From assembly GCA_037042915.1 (NCBI GenBank), contig CM073193.1:4836001-4900000 (forward strand): a stretch of DNA of 64,000 nucleotides. The letters run 5' to 3'. A program made the translations under genes and the position numbers. This stretch comes from Auricularia sp. M13 (taxonomy: Eukaryota > Basidiomycota > Agaricomycetes > Auriculariales > Auriculariaceae). The notes beneath the pieces were generated by a model that worked only from the letters and a program-made list of their open reading frames with translations, made no database searches and was not told where the DNA came from. This document shows, piece by piece, positions 32,377 through 41,765 of this stretch. Positions within the stretch are counted from its first letter, which is position 1, and every line of letters starts with the position of its first letter.

Positions 32377-35300
32377 TCAGCCAATGCCGCTCGCAGTTTG
32401 CTCTCCCGTACCCACTAAAACCCCGGGTTGTTCATTCCTTATTTTGATAGCCGGTAAGAACGCCGCGACCCGGTTATTGCACCAAGTCAAGTAATTGAGA
32501 CCCTTATCGAGCGCCTTGTTGCCGAATTTGTACCTGTTTGTCAAGCGCCTGTCTAAAGTCACTTGCGCTTTCAGCATACGCATCCATTTCTTGGTGATTT
32601 GCTCCTCTGGCAGTTTCCAGTCTGGATCGTCGCTATGGCCAATCCTTTTCTGGCAGCGGATTTTCCAGATCAGCAGGGCCGATTCAGCGACTACGATCCT
32701 GAATGCCCGCGCTAATCCTTTCGATTTCGCATTCCATCTACCACGAGGTCGTACGCTCGCGCAGCCGATAATCGTTCCGAATAGGACTGGCGTATCAATC
32801 TGTTTCTTGTAGAGGAATCTGCGAACCAGCTTCCAGATTGTCGCTTGCCCAGAGTCGGGACATTCTGTCAGCACGTGCTCCAAGGATTCGACTACTCTGC
32901 AAGACGGACATATTGCCTTCTCTGCCCAAGGGGTCGGCATTTTCTCAAAATACGCGCCCAGCTTATGTGCATCATGGATGCCTTTCCAGAGAAACACTTG
33001 TGCTCCTCGTGAGAGGTCTCTACAGTCAATTGCTTTCCACACTTGCGTCTCCGTAGGTGAATCCTCATTCGCGATTCTAAAATCCTCCTGGATACGGGTC
33101 AGCATTCTCCTCGTCGATCTTCTGGGCTTGTATCCTACCATCTTGGCAACCTTAATCGCACTGTGCGCCGACCGTTGCCTGAGGTCTTGGATGCTCATTC
33201 CTGGAATGTCAAAGAGCGCAATCTGTTCTACGTCAACCGTGAAGAACGGGCCCCAGATGGCCGCCGTCTGCGCCCGCAGTAGATTATCCTTCATTACTTG
33301 CGAGCTTTTGATCTTGCTCTTCGCAATATTGGTTAGGGTTGTCTCTGCAGCGCGTGCACGAAGTGCCGCGGCTGCTACGCGCATGCTCCAGGCTGCTTCG
33401 TTAAATTCGCTCCACCCATGCTTCTCGTGTCGGCGACGTGACAGCGTCAACGCGTCGACTAGGATTTGACATGGTACCGTAATATGGAGTTCGCGGCTGG
33501 GGTCTACAACTTGCGATGTAGCGCATATTCCTAGTGCTACACTTTGAAGGAAAGATTGATTTTCACCCTGGCACCGGAAGTACAGGTCCTCGTATTCATT
33601 GTTCTCGAAGTGGACAGCAAATCCACTTTGTGCATCCTGCGTCCCTGCCATGTGTGCTGCACCGCATACTAGTGCATGGATTGGACTATTGGCTCCAACT
33701 GGCCTGGATCTTACGCCCGCTTCCAGTCTTATCGCACTCGAGGCGCTCCTCTTCTCGACTGCTATGGAATCTACAAAGACGCGACATAGGTCCTCGTGTC
33801 TTGATTCACTGACAAATTCGCCCGCAAAGGCGATTGGTTTGCCTTCCCTTAGAGCTGACGACCGTGATGGTAGGAGAGACTTCCACAGCTTATTTGCAGG
33901 AGGCTCATCCGTTGTAGCCAGGTTCCAACGGGATGAGATCGTACCGAGGATATCCTCTGCGAGGCTCTGACACCTGTGCGGGTTCCGACACCCTGCCTTG
34001 CGATCCGTCAAGCAGTTTTCGCACCTGCATGTGCGACGTGGTACATGTTCAGGTAAGTCCAATTCTGCGATCTCCTCGAGATCTACTACAGACGCGACCG
34101 CGTGATTCGTTCTGAGGCATTTCAGAGCGCCGCGTCGTCTCGTGAGGACTTCCTCGTCCAGCATGGCAGGGTGAGACCACAGCGGCGTGTTTTCTCGGGT
34201 TTCGAGAGGGAGGAGCGGTGCGTCCACTGCAATTCCGTATTTCTTCGCGGTTTTGACCATCTGTCGCAGGACGAATGGGAGCTTCTGAACATTGGGCCGC
34301 CAATCTTGTGTGAACGGATTTGTGCGTTGTTCCCGAGGAATCCTAGCACCTTGTTCCGCTATTATAGCGTCCGCGAAGATGTGGTCAGCAACTACCGCCC
34401 AGGCAGGTCGTTTCCCGGTAGGCGCCATGTATGCACTGATCCATGATAGATATTGGGCTTCATTCCGTTCTTCCGCAGAGAACAAGTTCAGTCCGCCGTC
34501 GATGCGTCTGAGGCGAAGCGTGGCCATGTTAATTGGGTGTCTCTTTGCTTGGCCCCAAAAGAAATTCAAGGTGAGCTTATCAATCCTACGCTCGACGCTT
34601 TGCGGCATCCCTTGCGCCGCAGTAAGATATTGTGTGTGTCCGCCTATAATTACTCGTGATATGATGCTACGGCCGTTCAGAGACGGTTTTGATCTTTCCC
34701 ATCTTTCCAGGGTGAGTCTTAGCTTGTCTAAGATACTTGACCACGCGTTAACGACTCCGAGATTGTTGCCCGGCCAGGCTCCAAGGATTCTCGTGGCTTC
34801 ACCATCGCGTGATATTCTCACCTGTTCGGGGAAAGGAGAGTCTTCGTCGTTCAGACGACGTGACTGTACAACCGACGCGCGGTATTCCGGCGAGCCGAGA
34901 GGGATGACTTCAGTTTTCTTAATGTTGAATTTTGCTCCAGAAGCGATGCACCAATCTTCCAGGATCCCACATAAACCTGAATATGAGTCTGATTCTGCGA
35001 GGTAGACTGTCGTATCATCAGCGTAGAGTGTCGATATCAACTTATCGTTCAAACCTTCGATCTCAAAGCCCTTGAGGGACGAGAGCCTGAGCATGGACGA
35101 GAGCGGCTCGATTGCGAGGTTGAAGAGGAGACATGAGAGGGGATCCCCTTGTCTGACGCCTCTTGTTACAGGGAACTTCGAGCTGATGCAGCCGTTTACT
35201 ATTACAGCCGTCCGCGCATGTTTGTACAGAGATGCAACCACACGTACGAAACGTTCCGGTATGTTGAATTCCCGTAGAACTTTGTGTAGATAATCATGTC

Positions 35301-37758
35301 TCACTCGATCATAGGCTTTTTCCTGATCGAGAGCGACTATCGCGCCATTTACTTCGCGTGCTTCGGCATAGTTCAGGATCATAGAGGTGAGTTTAGTTTG
35401 ATCCGTGATACTACGGCCCTTGACAAAGCCAGCCTGAGACTCATGGATCAGCGACGGAGCTACTTTGGCTAAACGAAGGGCTAAGGCTTTTGTATAGACC
35501 TTGTAATCTGTGTTGAGGAGGGTAATGGGGCGATAATTCGCTATATCTCCCCGATCACCTTTTTTATAGAGGGGGCAGAGCCAGCCATCCGTGAATGACG
35601 TGGCTGGATCTACGCCGAAGGTTTCAATATCTTCGAAAACAAGGCGTAATGCCTCTATAACGTCAAACCATGGGTCCTCGCTCTCTTTGGATGCTAAATG
35701 TTTACGTCGAAGTTCCTTCCAGAATTCGTAGATTATCCCATCTAGGCCAGGTGCAGAACCGTTTTTGGCAAGTCTCAGTGAGTCTTCGACTTCTTCGTAC
35801 GAGATTGGAGCGCCAAGATCGCTTGCAGCATCCGGAGACACCGGGTTGGTGACATGTGAAAGCACCTGGTCCATTTTCACTGTGCGTAGCTGCTCATCTA
35901 TGTCCAGATCTTTCGCTTGAATATTCTCGTGATAATCTCGAGCTATCTTCGCCATCCTATTTGAGTTAGTCGTGAAACCTTGAGGATGTCCGGTTTCCTC
36001 GTGTAAGAGCGCTATAGTGTCTCTTGGTTTGACATCTTTGTGCCATCTGAACCATGATTTACTCATCGCTTCAGCAGCCATCCAGTTGTAGGCCCTCCGA
36101 TTGGCGAAGCTCTTGTCGAAGTCGTTCTCTTGGATGCGCTCGATCTCTTTTTCGGCATCTCGAAGCTCCCGACATGCCGCTTCTCTTTCTTCGTGCTCCC
36201 ATGCGCGTCCAAGGTTCGAGACCGCACGCGCACGAGCCCTCTCAGCTTGCTCCATGCGTGCTCTTCTGCTGCAGTTAATGTCACGTGACCTTGATTTTGC
36301 CTCCGCCATTATGTCATCTTTCAGTTGCTGCCATAGGCGCTGGACGTTATATGACTCCGATCTCCTGTGCTCCGAGATATTGCGCATTTCCTGGAGCTTC
36401 GTTTTACCCAGCTCGTTCGAGCGACGCATAAATTTGCTATCCCGCACTAAATCCGGCTGCATTGCCCATCTACCTGGGCCGATTTCAGGGGCATCTAGGT
36501 GGGCGATTTTGACCGAAATGCGGCTATGGTCTGGAGTTGTGATACCTGAAAGCTGGATTTCCCAGCTTTTCGCTGTTCTTGTTAGATCTTCTCCCATATA
36601 AATTCGATCCAGCCTCGACATCGCTGTGCGAGCTGGGTTTCTCCAGGACCATTCAACCTGGGATGGGAAAGTCAGCCTCCACCCGTCCTGCACACGGAGG
36701 AACTGCTTAAGCTCCGAGAAGGAGTCTGGGTTGTCTATTGGGGTCAAGCGTGCAGGGAACCGGTCCACAGGGTCTTCTACGAAATTGAAGTCTCCTAGTA
36801 CAATGTCTGGCTTCTTTATGGGACTGTTCCGCGCGCGCAGTATGTTCAAGAGCTCTGACCAGAACATCTTGTTTTCACGTTTTTCCGTCGGCGCATAGAC
36901 TGCGAGGATAGAGAGATGGCGGCCACGGTGCCATTCGAAAGACACGCAGATTGCCCTGCCCGCGATCAGTTCGTTGAACTGTACGTCCTGCGCGTTAGTG
37001 AGGTACTTATTCATAATGATTGCTACGCCACCCGCTCCCGTCGGGTTCGACTCGGAGGAAGAGTTGAAGATTCTTAAATGTCTGTACATCGCCTCTGCCT
37101 GAGAAACATGTTCGTCTACCATATGGGTCTCTTGTATCGCCATGATGCCTATTTTATGTGCTCTTATATCGTCAGCAAGACGTTTCCATTTAAGACTGCC
37201 GCGAATGGTTAAAGCGCCCCTACCACGTACATTTTCTGACGCAATTTTAAGGAAGGCTTTTGTGCTCTTATTGCTGTTACGCAGCCCAGGTGAACGCTGT
37301 GTGCTTGGTTCCTGGTGAGACTGTGTGCGGTCTCCTCTGATTGACGAATGTGCAGCCTGTGTCCGTTGAGACGCGTCTGGCCGTGTGTGCGGCAGCGTTG
37401 CCCGTGGGCTTGACGGATTAGGTTGAGTTGCAGCACAGATTATGTTGCCCGTGCCAGGCCTCAACACGCCTGATGTCTGCGGTTGAGGGGAGAGAAGGTG
37501 TTCTCTAGCTTGTGAGCCCGACTGTTCCAGTCTCGGAGGCGCTGATGGGCCTCTTGGTCCCCCATGGGGGACGTTCAAATGGCGTCTGCTATCCTTAATC
37601 TCTCGGATGTCATATACGCTATGCGCGGCAGAGCCATCGCGCTGCGGTCCATCCGGAGAGAGCGTGTAACCAAACCAGTCGTTTCTCGCCGTAAGTAGGT
37701 TGTCTGGAGTATTGCTGTTAGGTTGCGCTGAGAGTCTCGCGACGCAGGGCAGCGCCCC
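32377..37758 (-). CDS. LINE ORF2: AP endonuclease and reverse transcriptase
   Basis: Open from 37758 to the stop at 32377, more than 1,790 codons without a break. Order: a Pro/Ser/Gln-rich lead; an exonuclease-endonuclease-phosphatase domain (KIASENVRGRG, MAIQETHM, IVLGDFNF, TPDHSRISV); RT motifs (GSAPGLDGI, YRPITLLN, ALDQEKAYDRV, GVRQGDPLS, and the catalytic LYADDTTVYL); a thumb/connection part; a long C-terminal region; and a CPSCRVVESLEHVLTECP zinc-binding motif. It nicks the target and primes cDNA on the nick (target-primed reverse transcription). No ATG occurs in the first 200 or so codons; the first one is inside the endonuclease (IGIMAIQ), so translation probably depends on a non-AUG start or on coupling to upstream translation. 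All seen motifs are intact, so this copy could be young. Confidence 0.93.
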   Translation of the reverse strand, partial: GALPCVARLSAQPNSNTPDNLLTARNDWFGYTLSPDGPQRDGSAAHSVYDIREIKDSRRHLNVPHGGPRGPSAPPRLEQSGSQAREHLLSPQPQTSGVLRPGTGNIICAATQPNPSSPRATLPHTRPDASQRTQAAHSSIRGDRTQSHQEPSTQRSPGLRNSNKSTKAFLKIASENVRGRGALTIRGSLKWKRLADDIRAHKIGIMAIQETHMVDEHVSQAEAMYRHLRIFNSSSESNPTGAGGVAIIMNKYLTNAQDVQFNELIAGRAICVSFEWHRGRHLSILAVYAPTEKRENKMFWSELLNILRARNSPIKKPDIVLGDFNFVEDPVDRFPARLTPIDNPDSFSELKQFLRVQDGWRLTFPSQVEWSWRNPARTAMSRLDRIYMGEDLTRTAKSWEIQLSGITTPDHSRISVKIAHLDAPEIGPGRWAMQPDLVRDSKFMRRSNELGKTKLQEMRNISEHRRSESYNVQRLWQQLKDDIMAEAKSRSRDINCSRRARMEQAERARARAVSNLGRAWEHEEREAACRELRDAEKEIERIQENDFDKSFANRRAYNWMAAEAMSKSWFRWHKDVKPRDTIALLHEETGHPQGFTTNSNRMAKIARDYHENIQAKDLDIDEQLRTVKMDQVLSHVTNPVSPDAASDLGAPISYEEVEDSLRLAKNGSAPGLDGIIYEFWKELRRKHLASKESEDPWFDVIEALRLVFEDIETFGVDPATSFTDGWLCPLYKKGDRGDIANYRPITLLNTDYKVYTKALALRLAKVAPSLIHESQAGFVKGRSITDQTKLTSMILNYAEAREVNGAIVALDQEKAYDRVRHDYLHKVLREFNIPERFVRVVASLYKHARTAVIVNGCISSKFPVTRGVRQGDPLSCLLFNLAIEPLSSMLRLSSLKGFEIEGLNDKLISTLYADDTTVYLAESDSYSGLCGILEDWCIASGAKFNIKKTEVIPLGSPEYRASVVQSRRLNDEDSPFPEQVRISRDGEATRILGAWPGNNLGVVNAWSSILDKLRLTLERWERSKPSLNGRSIISRVIIGGHTQYLTAAQGMPQSVERRIDKLTLNFFWGQAKRHPINMATLRLRRIDGGLNLFSAEERNEAQYLSWISAYMAPTGKRPAWAVVADHIFADAIIAEQGARIPREQRTNPFTQDWRPNVQKLPFVLRQMVKTAKKYGIAVDAPLLPLETRENTPLWSHPAMLDEEVLTRRRGALKCLRTNHAVASVVDLEEIAELDLPEHVPRRTCRCENCLTDRKAGCRNPHRCQSLAEDILGTISSRWNLATTDEPPANKLWKSLLPSRSSALREGKPIAFAGEFVSESRHEDLCRVFVDSIAVEKRSASSAIRLEAGVRSRPVGANSPIHALVCGAAHMAGTQDAQSGFAVHFENNEYEDLYFRCQGENQSFLQSVALGICATSQVVDPSRELHITVPCQILVDALTLSRRRHEKHGWSEFNEAAWSMRVAAAALRARAAETTLTNIAKSKIKSSQVMKDNLLRAQTAAIWGPFFTVDVEQIALFDIPGMSIQDLRQRSAHSAIKVAKMVGYKPRRSTRRMLTRIQEDFRIANEDSPTETQVWKAIDCRDLSRGAQVFLWKGIHDAHKLGAYFEKMPTPWAEKAICPSCRVVESLEHVLTECPDSGQATIWKLVRRFLYKKQIDTPVLFGTIIGCASVRPRGRWNAKSKGLARAFRIVVAESALLIWKIRCQKRIGHSDDPDWKLPEEQITKKWMRMLKAQVTLDRRLTNRYKFGNKALDKGLNYLTWCNNRVAAFLPAIKIRNEQPGVLVGTGEQTASGIG

Positions 37759-38437
37759 TCACGTCGCACAGCTAGCTACCAGCTAGCGTGGAGGGCTATG
37801 CTTTCGGGGAAAGCGTCAGAGCCGGCTCTGACGTCTTCCCGTTGGCTTCAGTGGCTTCACGCGGCGTACCCTTGGCCTGAAAAGGCCTCCGCTCTTGCCC
37901 AGAGCTTCCTACCTAGGTAGTACGTCAGCGATAGGCAAGGTACTAGCTTTAGAGATTGTACATAGCTCCAACAACTTCACACCTGCTGCTCGCCTGCCGG
38001 TTCAGACCTGAGCCCAGGCATCACACCCGTCAGACAAGGGTCTTACAATCTTGACTAACGCTACTTCTCGGCCAGACCGGCCGTTGGAAAGGAGAATCAG
38101 CTTGTTTTAACTTGCTGGTCTTCATTGAGGTAGACACTTGATGCTCGGGCAAAATGCCTTTCAAATGAATTCATTGCGTGGCGACGCTGATGTGATGAGT
38201 CCTAAAGACATGCGGAGGATCCAGCGGGCAGGACTGCGTCTAGGTAGTGGCGAGAGGGCGAAAAACCCGAGGCTGGGAACAGGGAAGGGGGGGCATAGCA
38301 TGATGAGTGGGGGTTGTGAGAGAGCGGAGGGATGAGGCATATGCATGGGGGGAGGACTCTAGGTGGGGAAGCACGCAGCGTGTGCGTGTCTCTTCGCCAG
38401 CGGCTCTAAGTGCACGTCATGGCGGCCATCGGCACAT
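37759..38437 (-). other. LINE spacer between ORF1-like gene and ORF2
   Basis: Contains a small self-complementary stretch (CTAGCTACCAGCTAG at 37771-37785) and the pair CAGAGCCGGCTCTG (37826-37839). No long frame. It may carry structure for translational coupling to ORF2, which lacks an early ATG. Confidence 0.4.
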
Positions 38438-41294
38438 CTACGCGCCGCGGTTCCTCGAGCTCGGGCCTGGACGACCGCCGCGTTGTTGGTGTGTGGGAAC
38501 ACGAGGCTGGCGACCAGCGCGACTGCCGAAAGGTGCACCCGCAGGCGACGGGCGCGGCGTATTGTTGCGCGGGCGTAGAGCGCCGTGTTGAGCGGGACGA
38601 GGTTTGGGGCGACCCCAGCTGGGGATCGACAGGGCCTGGCACTTGCCACGCGGGTGTGAAGACGCCCTACAGATCGAGCATTTGTACATAGCAAGCGCTG
38701 GGCTGCGCCTGACGGCCGCGCCGTGTAGTGGGTCTGGAATCGAGAGCTCGAGGATGGCGTCATGCAGGCGGCGGCGTTGGTCGGACGAGATGGTGACCAC
38801 GTCGGCGGTGCCGTCGTCCTTCACGACCTCGTATACGATAGGGCCAGTGTAAATGTTGTACTCGATAACAGGGACCTTGCCTGGCCCGCGAGGGATGATC
38901 TCAAGCGGGCGTACCTCCAAGTTCTTGAGGAAGGCCTTGTAAGCTTTTTTGCCTTCGCCCTTGTGGGCAGTCTCGATGGCCTTGAAAACCGTGCGGACCT
39001 TGGGAGCTGATCGACAGCGGACACGCAGGCCGTGTTCGACGCGCTCGCATGGTGCCGTCGAGTCCGCGAATGTTCCGACGAAGCGCGAGTCGCCGTGGTT
39101 TCTGCGGAAGACGATAATGCAGTATTTGCCGACTTGGTAGAACGTGCGACTGGTCCATGTTGCAGTGACAGCGTCGTCAATGCCATGGGCGAGGAAAAGG
39201 CCGGGATCTGCGGGAGGTGCACCAGGAGCCGCGCGTCCTGGGGCGAGAAGCAGGTGGCTGCCCGGTTCGGTCTTGCGAAGGGACTCCTGTAGACCAATAT
39301 TGAGCTGAACCTGGTTCATGTCTGCGACGTTCGTGTCCCCTTCAACGCTGTGGATGCGTACACCGAAGCCGCCGTGGATGTCCTGCCACGCGGCGAGGAC
39401 GGCGGGGTCGACGCCGGTCCACAACTCGCCCGCCATTACGCCGTCAAGAACTTCTTCGTTGGGAGGGGAGGCGCGTAGCTGGATGCGGGTCTGGGAGAAC
39501 CTGGGGTCGATAGCGCTTGCGACTGCGCGATGCTCGTCGGATGCCAGGTACTCGTCCTCGACGTCGGGGTGGACTGCGTCCTCGTCGTTGTCAGACAGGT
39601 CCGCGTCCTGCGCCTGCGCGGGGTCGGCGTCGTCGACGTACATGTCATCTTCGTCGTCCGTGAGGCCGTCCTGGAAGCGGAAACCGTTTGGCTGGGGCTG
39701 GAGGATCGGCGGGGGGGGGCCGTTAGGCCAGAGAGGCGGGGCAGGCGCCCATTTGGCGCGACGGCATTCTTCCTCGGTGACTGGCGCCTGCTCCGCGCGA
39801 CGGGGGCCGCGTTGTTCAGGCATGCGCTTGCCCGCGATGTCATCCTCTTGCGCGTGCACGACGTGCGGCGCTGGAGTGGCCTTGCGAGATGGGGCGTCTG
39901 CGGCTCGACCGACGCTGGACTGGAGCCAAGAGTCCTCGTCCTCGTCTTTCTTCACCGCCTGCGAGCTCGAAGCTTGAGAGTTGACGGCGGAAATGTCCAT
40001 CGATGCCGATCCAAGGTCGTCTCCGTCGACGTCCGGCATGACTTGCGTGTATGGACGCCAGTCTCTATCCTCCTTTTACGGCACTCGTTAGAACTAGTGA
40101 TTCTGCGATGCGCTATACGTACCGCGTGTGGGGGCGGGGACGGTGGGTCCTGTCTCGCGAGCTGCCATGGCGGTTGCGGGAGTTTGAACACCTTGGCTGG
40201 GCCGGTCGAGAAGTTCTTGTTGACGAGGCGCGTGCCCAAGGCGGGCGGATTGCGCGAGTACAAGGCCAAGGCTGCCTGGTTGGGCGCGGGAGGGCGGAAG
40301 GGCTGGAAGCGTTTCCTGCCGGCGTGGGCGATGAGCTTGCCGTTTCCAGTGCGAACGCTCAGCTCCTGGGGCTGGCTCTGGCCGGCCGTCGCGTGTTCCG
40401 CGGTGGCCTCCGCTGCGTCCGCCTGGTCGACTGCTGACGCTGCATGGGCGGCCGATGCTTGCGTGAAGGTGTCATCGTCTTCCCCGGGCTGTAGGGAGGT
40501 GAGTTGCATGTGCGCCGTGTTGGTGACGCACTTACGTTGACTTGGTTGTCGCGCCATAACATTTGGCTGTCGTCGCGTTCCGCGGTGAGGCCAGTTGGGT
40601 TCAGAGGCAGCGCGTGAGCAGGGTCCTGCACATCGTCCGTGCCAGATTCGCCAAACTCGCGGTCGGACATGGCGTGATGCGCTCTAACCCAACGCTCCGC
40701 CCTGGCGACCCGTTCTGCGGTCGGCGTGCCGTTGGGGGCGAACTCCTCGTGCTTGCGAATGCGGCCAGGGTGTGCGGGCGATTGGTCGATGGGCGCGTGG
40801 ACTCCCTGGGAAGCGGCGGCGTCTTGTTCACCGAGGGCGATATCCGCCAGGACGCCAAGGTTGGAGCGGGCGGAGCGAATGCTCACGGCAGGGGTCTGAG
40901 GACGGGATGCGAGAGCTCTGGCGGCAGATCCTGCGTCGTCAGAATCCACGTCGCCGTTTGTGCTAGGCGCGAGAGGCTGGTAGCGATTTTCGATATGGCG
41001 ATCCATGTGCGATGTATAGGGGCGACGCTGGTTGCGCTTGTCCCAGGGTGTATGCATTTTATGTTTGCTTCTAGCCCAGGCGGTTTGCCGTACATGCCGT
41101 CGTTGCCGAGGGCCTCGTAATACGCTTGGGCCGCACGCGCGGCGGCGCAGGAAGGCGCCGACGTCTTCAGCGTTGAAGTGCGCGGAAAGATGAGTGGATA
41201 TTGGACGAGTGAATGAAGCCACCGTTGATCTTGCGCGCCAGCAGCAATTGATCAGAGTGTGGCTGGGCAAGCTTGGCTGTGTGAGCGTGTTCAT
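38438..41294 (-). CDS. LINE ORF1-like CCHC zinc-knuckle protein, apparently with introns
   Basis: Three open segments follow each other on the minus strand. The first (41294 to about 40534) ends WRDNQVN at a GTAAGT donor. The second (PGEDDDTFTQASAAHAAS onwards, to about 40120) ends PPPHA at a GTACGT donor. The third (DRDWRPYTQVMPDVDGDD onwards) runs to the stop at 38438. The two gaps are 47 and 53 bp, both phase 0, end in AG, and the second contains CTAAC as a branch site. The last segment has an acidic middle, a conserved-looking core (FYQVGKYCIIVFRRNHGDSR), and a CX2CX4HX4C knuckle (CSICRASSHPRGKC) followed by an Arg/Pro-rich tail, as in nucleic-acid-binding ORF1 proteins. The N-terminus is uncertain: a better-looking peptide (AYYEALGNDGMYGKPPGLEA) lies in another frame near 41080-41140. 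Confidence 0.55.
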
Positions 41295-41420
41295 TGGGCG
41301 ACAGCAAGGACGTGGCAGTTGTTTAGGGCGCGAGCGTCGGTGTCCGAAAAGACCCGATGTTAGAGGATTGCGTCATCTCGGAACAATTCGGGTACAGGGC
41401 GGGAGTTAACAGGACGGGGG

Positions 41421-41765
41421 CTAATGTGACGAGTAAAGGCGATATTTCCGTTTCGGTCGGCCCGCCTGGCGCGCCCGACGCCTGCATGATTCCTCGTAAT
41501 CCGCTTCATCCACCGTACCTCGAACAAAGGTTTCGTGTCGTGCCTCACAGGACGGATATGATGCCCAGTGTTGGTCTCGGCCTCTGGGTGTAATGAAGAG
41601 ACGTTTGCAACCTCCCTGGCATGCGATAGCACCAGCAACATTCCCCGCGTTGCGCCGGGGTCTGCGCTTTTTAGGCTGAGCCGGATCGGGGTGGGGTAGT
41701 GATGGAGGGGTGGGGGGCGACGAATTGCCAGTATGGTCTGCGTATGAATTAGCCACATGCGACAT
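41421..41765 (-). CDS. Small zinc-finger-like ORF in the LINE 5' region
   Basis: A 114-codon frame starting with ATG at 41765. It has a basic stretch PKKRRPRRN that could be a nuclear-localisation signal, and a Cys-His cluster (CQGGCKRLFITPRGRDQH, then YPSC and EARH) spaced like a CCHC or C2HC finger. The tail is Arg/Lys-rich (RRRARQAGRPKRKYRLY). No family was recognised. It lies in the same orientation as the LINE ORFs, some 130 bp upstream of the ORF1-like start, so it may be an extra ORF, a first exon of ORF1, or unrelated sequence. Confidence 0.35.
   Translation of the reverse strand: MSHVANSYADHTGNSSPPTPPSLPHPDPAQPKKRRPRRNAGNVAGAIACQGGCKRLFITPRGRDQHWASYPSCEARHETFVRGTVDEADYEESCRRRARQAGRPKRKYRLYSSH

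Noticed and set aside
37771-37839. Short palindromes as terminal repeats of another element
   Set aside because: Too short and inside the LINE; more likely RNA structure between its ORFs.
39530-40540. 336-codon plus-strand frame
   Set aside because: Opposite-strand shadow of the ORF1-like gene in GC-rich sequence; its own protein is low-complexity Val/Arg/Gly.
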